DNA from: Zoogloeaceae bacterium
GTDB lineage: Bacteria; Pseudomonadota; Gammaproteobacteria; Burkholderiales; Rhodocyclaceae
Direction of reading: 5' to 3'
Assembly: GCA_031259605.1 (NCBI GenBank)
Contig: JAIRLE010000014.1
Location: 1 to 12,486, forward strand
Length of the DNA: 12,486 nucleotides
Shown here piece by piece: positions 6,354 to 12,486 of the stretch. Under the pieces are notes generated by a model. That model had not been told where the DNA came from and made no database searches. It saw nothing but the letters and a program-made list of their open reading frames with translations. A program made the translations under genes and the position numbers. Numbering within the stretch: position 1 is the stretch's first letter; each line of letters starts with the position of its first letter.

Positions 6354-6466
6354 GTCTGTTTTGCATTACGCGGGCAAAATTTCGTTCTTCTCCGCGCATC
6401 GAAGGCGCAATTGCCCTCGGCAAAGGCTAAAATGGCAGCCTTTGATTTTCCTGGATGCGGCAAACG

Positions 6467-7651
6467 ATGGAACTGGAAGGCAAGCGGATTGTGCTGGGCG
6501 TGACGGGCAGCGTGGCGGCGTACAAGGCGGCGGCGCTGTTGCGTCTCTTCACCGGCGCGGGCGCGAAGACGCAGGTGGTGATGACCCATGCCGCGACTCG
6601 TTTCGTCGGCCCGGCCACCTTTGCCGCGCTCTCCGGCAAACCCGTGCTGACCGACATGTGGGCGGCGGACGGCACCATGGCGCACATCGATCTCACTCGC
6701 GCGGCGGACGCCATCCTGATCGCGCCCGCGACGGCGGATTGTATCGCCCGGCTGGCGCAGGGTCGCGCCGACGACCTGCTTGCCGCATTGTCCCTGGCGC
6801 GCGCCTGTCCCTTGCTGATCGCGCCCGCCATGAACCGGCGGATGTGGGATAACCCGGCGACGCGGCGCAATCTGGAAATCCTGCGGCAGGATGGCGTGAC
6901 CTGCCTTGGCCCCGCCGCAGGCACGCAGGCTTGCGGCGAAGAAGGAGAGGGCAGGATGCTGGAGCCGGAAACGCTGCTGGAAGTCCTGTGCGCCTTTTTC
7001 ACGCCCAAGTCGCTGGCGGGGAAAAAAGTCCTGCTCACGGCGGGTCCCACCTTCGAGGCCATTGACCCGGTGCGCGGCCTTACCAATCTGTCTTCCGGCT
7101 GCATGGGCTATGCCGTGGCGCGCGCCGCCGCGCGGGCGGGGGCGGAAGTCACACTGGTTTCCGGCCCGGTGGCGCGGGATGCGCCGATGAATGTCCTGCG
7201 CATTCCTGTGCAAAGCGCGCTGGAAATGCGCGCCGCCGTCCTGCAACGGGCGGCGGCGGCGGATATTTTTATCGCCGTCGCCGCCGTCGCCGATTACCGC
7301 GCCGAGCAAATTGCGCCGCAAAAGCTGAAAAAGAGCGCGGACGGCCCGCCAGAGATTCTCCTTGTGCAAAATCCCGACATCCTCGCCGAGGTCGCCGCCT
7401 TGCCGCAGCCCCCGTTCTGCGTGGGCTTTGCCGCCGAAAGCGAGCAGCTGGAAGACTACGCCCAGCAAAAACGCGCGCGCAAAAAAGTTCCGCTCATTGT
7501 CGGTAATCTCATCCAAGAAGGCTTCGGCGGCGAAACGAACCGCGTCATCCTGTTCGACGACGCGGGCAGCCATCCCTTGCCCGTTGCCCCGAAAATACAG
7601 ATTGCCCGCCAGTTGCTGGCGCATATCCTTGCCTTGATGGAGAAAACATGA
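6467..7651 (+). CDS. coaBC: Bifunctional phosphopantothenoylcysteine decarboxylase/phosphopantothenate-cysteine ligase
   Basis: This fused enzyme carries out two steps of coenzyme A synthesis: CTP-dependent joining of cysteine to 4'-phosphopantothenate (CoaB), then FMN-dependent decarboxylation (CoaC). From the ATG at 6467 it has 394 residues. The CoaC flavoprotein half (about 1-180) shows GVTGSVAAYK, the catalytic His73 (AHIDL), Asn123 (APAMN) and Cys156 (QACGEEGEGRM). The CoaB half (about 184-394) shows AGPTFEAIDPVRGLTN with Asn207, VAAVADYR, the KLKK motif at 286-289 and VGFAAES. The loop normally reading SSGKMG reads SSGCMG here. MELEGKRIVLGVTG fits the family start; an in-frame ATG at 6455 is an alternative. 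TAAAAT at 6428-6433 is a possible -10. Its stop overlaps the dut start (ATGA), so it heads a five-gene cluster. Confidence 0.96.
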   Translation: MELEGKRIVLGVTGSVAAYKAAALLRLFTGAGAKTQVVMTHAATRFVGPATFAALSGKPVLTDMWAADGTMAHIDLTRAADAILIAPATADCIARLAQGRADDLLAALSLARACPLLIAPAMNRRMWDNPATRRNLEILRQDGVTCLGPAAGTQACGEEGEGRMLEPETLLEVLCAFFTPKSLAGKKVLLTAGPTFEAIDPVRGLTNLSSGCMGYAVARAAARAGAEVTLVSGPVARDAPMNVLRIPVQSALEMRAAVLQRAAAADIFIAVAAVADYRAEQIAPQKLKKSADGPPEILLVQNPDILAEVAALPQPPFCVGFAAESEQLEDYAQQKRARKKVPLIVGNLIQEGFGGETNRVILFDDAGSHPLPVAPKIQIARQLLAHILALMEKT

Positions 7652-8112
7652 TGGTCACCGGAAAGAAACGCATGAACATCCGGATTCTGGACGCGCGCCT
7701 CAAACGCGATCCGCCGCATTACGCCTCGGCAGGCGCAGCCGGATTGGATTTGCGCGCCTGCATCGACGCGCCTTTGTCGCTTCTTCCTGGCCAGACCCTG
7801 CTCATTCCGGCGGGCATGGCCATTCATCTGGATGATCCCGCGCTGGCCGCGCTGGTGCTGCCGCGTTCAGGCCTGGGACACAAGCATGGCATCGTGCTGG
7901 GCAACCTGGTGGGACTGATCGATTCCGACTATCAGGGCGAAATCATGGTTTCCGCCTGGAATCGCGGCAATCACGCGTTTGTCATCGAGCCGCTGGAGCG
8001 CATCGCGCAACTGATTGTCGTGCCGGTGTTGCAGGTTGATCTCCACATCGTCGATGAATTCACGCCCACGAAGCGCGGCGCGGGCGGTTTTGGCAGCACG
8101 GGGCGGCAATGA
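7648..8112 (+). CDS. dut: Deoxyuridine 5'-triphosphate nucleotidohydrolase
   Basis: The homotrimeric enzyme hydrolyses dUTP to dUMP and pyrophosphate, keeping uracil out of DNA and feeding dTMP synthesis. All five dUTPase motifs are present in its 154 residues: SAGAAGLDLRA (28-37), PRSGLGHKHGIVLGN (72-86), GLIDSDYQGEIMVSAWNRG with the catalytic Asp (89-107), ERIAQLIVVPV (117-127), and RGAGGFGSTG (143-152). The ATG at 7648 overlaps the coaBC stop by four bases and has GGAG five bases ahead, pointing to coupled translation. An ATG at 7672 with GGAAAG before it starts exactly where homologues usually do (MNIRILDARL), so the first eight residues may not be made. The coaBC-dut order is conserved widely in Proteobacteria. 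Confidence 0.97.
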   Translation: MMVTGKKRMNIRILDARLKRDPPHYASAGAAGLDLRACIDAPLSLLPGQTLLIPAGMAIHLDDPALAALVLPRSGLGHKHGIVLGNLVGLIDSDYQGEIMVSAWNRGNHAFVIEPLERIAQLIVVPVLQVDLHIVDEFTPTKRGAGGFGSTGRQ

Positions 8113-8582
8113 CGCGCCGCCTGAAGGTTTTCCTGCCCATCCTGGGTGCCTTGCTGCTGTTGCTGTCGATCTTCCTTGCGGGACGCCTGTTCTGGCGCGA
8201 GACGGGCGCAACGGCGATGGAAGTCACGCGCCTGCCGCCCACGGCCTGTGATTTGAACCAGATGGCCTGTCGCGTCGAATTGCCCGGCGGCGGCGATCTC
8301 ACCGCCGAACTCACGCCGCGTCCGCTCATGCCGCTGCAACCCCTGACGGCGCGGCTCATCTTGCGAGACGTTCCGGCGGAAAGCGCGCTCCTGGCCTTTT
8401 CCGGCGTCAACATGGACATGCCCTTCGATCCCGTGCCGTTGCGGGAAACCGCGCCCGGCCAGTTCATCGGGCAAACCGCCTTGCCCATCTGCGTCACCGG
8501 CCCCATGCGCTGGCGCGCCGAATTCAGCGTCATGTACCGGCATCGCCAAATCGTTGCCGAATTCCTGTTCGATTCGCAATGA
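8109..8582 (+). CDS. Conserved-looking membrane-anchored protein of unknown function
   Basis: I do not recognise this gene with certainty. The 157-residue product has a basic start (MTRRLK) and one hydrophobic segment at about 7-28, then a soluble part probably in the periplasm. The soluble part holds Cys47 and Cys54 (ACDLNQMACRV), an acidic-proline region, and a C-terminal stretch with NMDMPFDPVPL, GQFIGQTALPICVTG (Cys128) and MRWRAEF. That layout (one anchor, then a small beta-rich domain with MDMP and a late G-W segment) recalls YtkA/FixH-like proteins linked to copper or cytochrome oxidase, but the resemblance is only suggestive. Its ATG overlaps the dut stop by four bases and its stop is 28 bases before leuA, so it is very probably a real, co-translated gene. 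Confidence 0.85.
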   Translation: MTRRLKVFLPILGALLLLLSIFLAGRLFWRETGATAMEVTRLPPTACDLNQMACRVELPGGGDLTAELTPRPLMPLQPLTARLILRDVPAESALLAFSGVNMDMPFDPVPLRETAPGQFIGQTALPICVTGPMRWRAEFSVMYRHRQIVAEFLFDSQ

Positions 8583-8610
8583 GCGCATTCCCGTTCTTTT
8601 GGAGCATCCC

Positions 8611-10152
8611 ATGAACCGTCTGATTATTTTCGACACTACCTTGCGCGACGGCGAGCAAAGCCCCGGCGCTTCCATGACGCGGGAAGAAAAAATCCGTGTT
8701 GCCCGCCAACTGGAAAAAATGCGCGTGGACGTCATCGAAGCCGGATTTGCCGCCGCTTCCCCCGGCGACTTCGAGGCCATCAGCGCGGTTGCGAAAGCGA
8801 TACGCGAATCCACCGTCTGCTCGCTCGCGCGCGCCAATGAACAGGATATCGAGCGCGCCGGAGAAGCCATTCTCCCGGCGGAGAAAAAGCGTATCCACAC
8901 CTTCATCGCCACCAGCCCCATCCACATGGAGAAAAAGCTCTGCATGACGCCCGATCAAGTGCTGGCGCAGGCAGTCAAGGCGATTGGCTGGGCGCGGCGG
9001 CATACCGACGACGTGGAGTTTTCCGCCGAGGACGCGGGGCGCTCCGATTTGGACTTTTTGTGCCGCATCTTCGAGGCGGTCATCAAGGCCGGAGCCACGA
9101 CGCTCAACGTGCCGGACACCGTCGGCTACACCCTGCCGCAACCCTTCGCGGAAACGCTGCGCCGCCTGATCGAACGCGTACCCAATGCCGACAAGGTGAT
9201 CTGGTCGGTGCATTGCCACAACGACCTTGGACTGGCGGTCGCCAATTCGCTTGCCGCCGTGCTGGCCGGGGCGCGGCAGGTGGAATGCACGATCAACGGC
9301 TTGGGCGAACGGGCAGGCAACGCCTCGCTGGAAGAAGTGGTGATGGCGGTGAAAACCCGCGCCGACATCTTCCCGGTCAAGACTCACGTCGACGCCACGC
9401 AGATCGTGCCCGCCTCCAAGCTGGTGTCGCAGATTACCGGCTATCCGGTGCAGCCCAACAAGGCCATCGTCGGTGCCAACGCCTTCGCGCACGAGGCGGG
9501 CATCCACCAGGACGGCGTGCTGAAACACCGGGAAACCTACGAAATCATGCGCGCCGAGGACGTGGGCTGGAGCCACAACAAGCTGGTGCTGGGCAAGCAT
9601 TCGGGACGCAACGCCTTCAAGAGCCGCTTGGCTGAACTGGGCATCGAGCTTCCCAGCGAGGAAGCGTTGAATGCCGCCTTTTCCCGCTTCAAGGCGTTAG
9701 CCGACAAAAAGCACGAGATTTTCGACGAGGATTTGCAGGCGCTGATTTCCGACGAGGCGCTCACGCCCGCCGCCGAGCATTACCGCCTTGATTATTCGCG
9801 CGTTTTCTCCGAAACCGGCGAGACGCCGCGCGCGCAGGTCATCCTGAGCGTCGGTGGTGAAGAACAGAAGGCTGAAGCCGAAGGTTCCGGCCCGGTAGAC
9901 GCGGCGTTCAAGGCCATCGAACACATCGCCCGAAGCGCGGCGCAGCTGTTGCTGTATTCGGTCAACGCCATCACCACCGGCACCGACGCGCAGGGCGAAG
10001 TAACCGTGCGCCTCTCCCGGGATGGACGTATCGTCAACGGCCAGGGCGCGGACACGGATATCGTCATCGCCTCCGTCAAGGCCTATTTGAACGCCCTGAA
10101 CAAGCTGCATTCCAGCGAGGACAAACTCGACCCGCAAAAGGGAAGCGTGTAA
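8611..10152 (+). CDS. leuA: 2-isopropylmalate synthase
   Basis: LeuA condenses acetyl-CoA with 2-ketoisovalerate to 2-isopropylmalate, the committed and leucine-inhibited step of leucine synthesis. The chosen ATG has GGAG six bases upstream and gives 513 residues, close to the E. coli enzyme; the frame opens 19 codons earlier inside the previous gene. The TIM-barrel domain (about 1-270) shows FDTTLRDGEQSPG with Arg12 and metal ligand Asp13, His201 and His203 (HCHNDLG), and NGLGERAGNASLEE with Asn237. KLVLGKHSGR marks the linker, and residues from about 390 form the C-terminal LeuA regulatory domain with GSGPVDAAFKAI and the final GQGADTDIVIASVKAYLNALNKL. No leader peptide or attenuator fits in the 28-base gap before it. 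leuB, leuC and leuD are not in view. Confidence 0.97.
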   Translation: MNRLIIFDTTLRDGEQSPGASMTREEKIRVARQLEKMRVDVIEAGFAAASPGDFEAISAVAKAIRESTVCSLARANEQDIERAGEAILPAEKKRIHTFIATSPIHMEKKLCMTPDQVLAQAVKAIGWARRHTDDVEFSAEDAGRSDLDFLCRIFEAVIKAGATTLNVPDTVGYTLPQPFAETLRRLIERVPNADKVIWSVHCHNDLGLAVANSLAAVLAGARQVECTINGLGERAGNASLEEVVMAVKTRADIFPVKTHVDATQIVPASKLVSQITGYPVQPNKAIVGANAFAHEAGIHQDGVLKHRETYEIMRAEDVGWSHNKLVLGKHSGRNAFKSRLAELGIELPSEEALNAAFSRFKALADKKHEIFDEDLQALISDEALTPAAEHYRLDYSRVFSETGETPRAQVILSVGGEEQKAEAEGSGPVDAAFKAIEHIARSAAQLLLYSVNAITTGTDAQGEVTVRLSRDGRIVNGQGADTDIVIASVKAYLNALNKLHSSEDKLDPQKGSV

Positions 10153-10165
10153 ACGGGAACGGAAA

Positions 10166-11221
10166 ATGCAAGGTTTCCTATTGCCGGCCATGCTGTTGTT
10201 CGCCCACGTTGCCCTGGCCGGACAGGCGTCCGATACCTGGTTCGCCTTTACGGAAGGCGAAGCGGACGACGCGTTGATGGGCTTCAAGGATGCCGCGGGG
10301 CAGGTCAGGATAAAGCCGCGATTCAGCCCATGCATGACAACCGCAAGAAAGTTCGATGACATCATTGCTGTCATGGAAGAAGAAAACGGCGAGTGGAAGG
10401 ATAGTTATTACCTGACCAAAAGCGGCCGTCGCGTGGGGCATGGCGACATGCACATTTTTGACAACTCCTTCGATTGCGAAAGCGAGGGCTTCATCCGTTT
10501 TACCCATGACGGCAAGACCGGGCTGTTCGACGCCGAAGGCAACATCGCCATTCCCGCCGAATACAACGCGCTCAGCCGCGCCATGAACGGCATGGTCTAC
10601 GGGTTGAAGAACGCCCAAAAACAACATCATGGCGAACATTACTCCTGGGAAGGCGGGGAGGGCGTCCTGCTGACGACGGGAAATGAAACCCTCATCGAGA
10701 ACTTCGACTTTTTCGACAGAGACCTGGATTTGTATTCGCTGGTGGTCAGCGATCGTCCCGTCGCCAATCCGCGACACAAAAACTTTCTGGGCGTGGATGG
10801 AAAAAATTATGCTTTCGTCAGTTTTGAGCGCGAATTCCTCGCCTGGCTGGAAACCGCCCTGCCGGATGATTTCGGCAAGGCCGATCTGCTGCGCGTCACG
10901 CATGAAAAAATTGCGGAACTGACAAGGCATGGCGCAATGGATTCCGTCTCAAAAGAGCATTTCGTGGATGAATATCATGTGCTCATCCATTCGAGACTCG
11001 CGCTGCTGAAAGAAGGCAAGGGCTTCATCATGAGCGAATGGTCGATCCCTGAATCGCTGGGAGAAACGTATTCCAATAATTGCCGGGAAGGCAAGGTGTG
11101 GCAATACCCGGTCATGGACGTTGTCCTCTCCCGCGCCGACGATCGCCAGGATATTCTCGTATTCATGCGAAACGAACGCGGCTATGCGTTGATCGACGCG
11201 TGGCTGGCGGATATGGAGTAG
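10166..11221 (+). CDS. Exported WG-repeat-like protein of unknown function
   Basis: The 351-residue product begins with a likely signal peptide (hydrophobic 3-18, cleavage probably after ALA at 18), so it should be exported to the periplasm or beyond. Two degenerate WG-type repeats are visible: GFKDAAGQVRIKPRF at 39-53 and GKTGLFDAEGNIAIPAEYNAL at 116-135, with the usual alternation of a Gly-aromatic turn, DxxG and a PxY/F ending. The part after about 200 matches nothing I recognise and is rich in charged residues. The only cysteines in the mature part are Cys56, Cys103 and one near 310. The start follows leuA by 13 bases with a purine-rich gggaacggaaa before it, so it is probably the last gene of the coaBC cluster. 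The family is known from many bacteria without an assigned role. Confidence 0.85.
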   Translation: MQGFLLPAMLLFAHVALAGQASDTWFAFTEGEADDALMGFKDAAGQVRIKPRFSPCMTTARKFDDIIAVMEEENGEWKDSYYLTKSGRRVGHGDMHIFDNSFDCESEGFIRFTHDGKTGLFDAEGNIAIPAEYNALSRAMNGMVYGLKNAQKQHHGEHYSWEGGEGVLLTTGNETLIENFDFFDRDLDLYSLVVSDRPVANPRHKNFLGVDGKNYAFVSFEREFLAWLETALPDDFGKADLLRVTHEKIAELTRHGAMDSVSKEHFVDEYHVLIHSRLALLKEGKGFIMSEWSIPESLGETYSNNCREGKVWQYPVMDVVLSRADDRQDILVFMRNERGYALIDAWLADME

Positions 11222-11600
11222 CGCGGACACGGACAGGGGACAGACGGTTTCCGGGCGCTTCGCGCCGTAGATGTGGTGTTGCGCGCGGAATTCGGCAAGG
11301 TCGGCGGCGGTGATGCGGGTGTCGGCTGTAGGGGCAACCCTTGTGGTTGCCCTGCCGCGGCAAGGGCGGGCGGCCACAAGGGTTGCCCCTACCGTCATCT
11401 GCGAATGAAGGGGAAGGAAAATCAAACATTTCACACAGCAATCCGAGATTATGAACAGGTTCTGACGGCGCGCCATCTTTCCCGTTTCGAATCTGGCGGC
11501 GAGCGTCTGGCCGGAGACGCTGGGCGTATTACAACAACAGTTGGCGGATGCGTGTACGCCCGAAGAAGATACGCTTCGCGCAATGATTTCCTCTGGCACC
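11222..11600. other. Convergent spacer of 379 bases with repeat and possible coding relics
   Basis: No intact gene is supported here. A GGCGC/GCGCC hairpin near 11254-11266 lacks a T-run. The stretch acaggggacagacggtttcc (11233-11252) resembles, from memory, repeats near REP-associated IS200-like transposases. A 65-base palindrome lies at 11328-11392. From 11463 rightward, frame 3 of the plus strand reads like coding sequence (ASVWPETLGVLQQQLADACT, then PEEDTLRAMISSGTLSGFGAF) as far as about 11620. The only nearby upstream ATG (11451) is cut off by an in-frame TGA at 11463-11465, suggesting a decayed gene fragment. Confidence 0.5.
11328..11392. repeat. 65-bp palindromic intergenic repeat
   Basis: Bases 11328-11346 (gtaggggcaacccttgtgg) are the exact reverse complement of 11374-11392, a 19-base-pair stem. 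The 27-base centre contains a second imperfect palindrome around ccctgccgcggcaaggg. Repeats with GTAGGGGC-ACCCTTGTGG arms are, from memory, scattered through intergenic regions of many bacteria. It could fold into a long hairpin in the tail of both convergent transcripts and stall transcription or protect the RNA ends, but it has no T-run and I see no target duplication. Confidence 0.8.
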
Positions 11601-12464
11601 TTATCTGGCTTCGGCGCGTTCGATTGCCGTCTCCAAAAGTGCGAGAAAATCGCCTTCGTCGCGTATCTGGCTGACTTCGCGCGCGGTGACGGTATAGCCG
11701 TGCGGTTTGGCGATGGCTTCGTAGCGCGGAACGCGGGAATGAAAGAGGCGCGGGAAAATCCAGCGGGTAAAGTCGTCCGGATCGGCGTCAAGGCGCTCCG
11801 GCGTGTCCGGGAGGCCGCGCGCCGCCCGGTAGCGCGGCAATTCTTCCGCGAGAAAGGCGGGACGGTAGTACAGCGGCTTGGGATCGCTCTGCGCCCGTTG
11901 AATCAGCAACGCTTCTTCCTCCGGCGTCGTTACCTGGATGTAGAGCATCAGCGTATGCTCGGCGAGCAGTTCGATCACGCCGGGCGCTTCCAGTTCGCAA
12001 AGACTGCCGCCCACGTCATTCACGAAATGGCTGTAGCCGTAAACTTCCCAGGCTTTCTGAATGAACGCGGGGACATCTTGCATCGCGGCGATTTCGGCCT
12101 TACGGTAGAGCGCCTGGCGGCGGGAAAATTCGGCGAGCGTCAGCCCGCCGCGTCCAGGGTCGCCCGGTTTGCCGACAAAGGACAGCACCGGGCCGAGATC
12201 ATCGACCTTGATGTTGTTCGAGATGTCGATCCAGTCGCGCCGCAAAAGCGCGCGCAGCAGGGGAACGGACATGGCTTCCTGTTTCACCAGATCCAGAATC
12301 GGCTCGTCGAGATAACGCTTGCCGATGCGGTAATCCGCCGAATAGTGAAACCAGTCATGCTGCCGCAAGAGCGACGCCAGCCAGGTTTTGCCAACGCCCG
12401 ACATGCCCAGCAGGGTCACTTTTTTGCGCGGCCAGGCGCGGAAGGAGGCAAGCGTGAATTTCAT
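11601..12464 (-). CDS. P-loop NTPase of unknown function
   Basis: The 287-residue product has an N-terminal Walker A motif, LLGMSGVGKTWLA (GxxGxGKT at 20-27), followed by HDWFHYSADYRIGKRYLDEP. Downstream are well-formed blocks LSFVGKPGDPGRGGLTLAEFSRRQALYRKAEIAAMQDVP, YGYSHFVNDVGGSLCELE and the helix EEEALLIQRAQ. The size and single P-loop suggest a nucleotide or small-molecule kinase-like ATPase. As I recall, proteins with this WFHYSADYRIG and HFVNDxGGS pattern are conserved in Proteobacteria as uncharacterised ATPases. The ATG at 12464 fits the N-terminal length, but the frame is open to the window edge, so an earlier start cannot be excluded. Its start codon overlaps a dispersed repeat. The opposite strand is also open over this whole gene, which I take as a shadow. 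Confidence 0.88.
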   Translation of the reverse strand: MKFTLASFRAWPRKKVTLLGMSGVGKTWLASLLRQHDWFHYSADYRIGKRYLDEPILDLVKQEAMSVPLLRALLRRDWIDISNNIKVDDLGPVLSFVGKPGDPGRGGLTLAEFSRRQALYRKAEIAAMQDVPAFIQKAWEVYGYSHFVNDVGGSLCELEAPGVIELLAEHTLMLYIQVTTPEEEALLIQRAQSDPKPLYYRPAFLAEELPRYRAARGLPDTPERLDADPDDFTRWIFPRLFHSRVPRYEAIAKPHGYTVTAREVSQIRDEGDFLALLETAIERAEAR

Positions 12465-12486
12465 CGTAAAACCAACTCCGGTTTGA
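12460..12486. repeat. Second copy of the nested insert's left end (27-bp match)
   Basis: Bases 12460-12486 equal 4954-4980 exactly, and the match is cut by the window edge. It starts with the target TTCAT; the base before it differs (t here, a in copy B). Read on the minus strand it gives aaacc-GGAGTT-ggttt (12484-12469) and then the NTPase start ATGAA. The Shine-Dalgarno-like GGAG therefore sits in a hairpin loop, 11 bases before the start codon. This is probably another insertion of the same IS200/IS605-like element, with its right end outside the window. Confidence 0.65.

Noticed and set aside
6405..6420. gcaattgccctcgg as a solo end of the A/B element
   Set aside because: Only about ten bases resemble the inverted repeat and there is no partner end or duplication; chance is a sufficient explanation.
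6260..7624. Minus-strand 454-codon open frame opposite coaBC
   Set aside because: It is a shadow of coaBC, rich in Arg, Gly and His with no recognisable domain, and it overlaps rpmB and its promoter.
11466..12486. Very long plus-strand open frame opposite the NTPase gene, without stop to the window edge
   Set aside because: The minus strand encodes a clear Walker A protein with conserved blocks. The opposite frame is open because of GC-rich codon bias; only the part before about 11620 may be a relic.
4954..12486. CRISPR repeat units suggested by the repeated 27-mer
   Set aside because: Only two copies, 7.5 kb apart, with no regular spacers; the match is the end of an insertion element.

Overview
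This is a GC-rich stretch of chromosome from a proteobacterium, most likely a betaproteobacterium. The grounds are the Calvin-cycle-type class II aldolase, the zinc-free RpmG, the betaproteobacterial look of DsbB and LeuA, and the rpmB-rpmG pair divergent from coaBC-dut, an arrangement also known from E. coli. The species cannot be named from the sequence alone. Nearly everything is housekeeping: heme (hemE), nucleotide-pool cleaning (rdgB, dut), sugar phosphates (fba, rpe), proline (proB), disulfide formation (dsbB), ribosome (rpmB, rpmG), coenzyme A (coaBC) and leucine (leuA). Three genes have no firm function.

Layout: hemE (5' end cut off) runs rightward into the leftward fba-rdgB pair; the hemE and rdgB stops share one palindrome. 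proB runs rightward and meets leftward rpe with no base between them. dsbB (+) and rpmB-rpmG (-) converge on a strong bidirectional terminator. A tight five-gene rightward cluster follows: coaBC, dut, a membrane-anchored hypothetical, leuA and an exported WG-repeat-like protein, joined by two ATGA overlaps and gaps of 28 and 13 bases. After a 379-base gap holding a 65-base palindromic repeat, a leftward P-loop NTPase gene of unknown role runs to the window edge.

The most interesting content is intergenic. Two copies of a short terminal-inverted-repeat element without a transposase lie in the divergent spacers fba/proB (copy A) and rpe/dsbB (copy B). Copy B is flanked by an 8-base direct repeat and abuts the presumed dsbB -10 box. 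Copy B also carries a 164-base insert placed exactly 3' of TTCAT inside its right inverted repeat. The insert has hairpins near both ends and no target duplication, as expected of a non-autonomous IS200/IS605-type element, and copy A serves as the matching empty site. The left end of the same insert recurs at the right edge of the window, again just 3' of TTCAT. There TTCAT is the complement of the NTPase gene's start (ATGAA), so the inserted sequence supplies that gene's ribosome binding site, within a hairpin loop. No complete transposase, CRISPR array, tRNA or rRNA gene was found.
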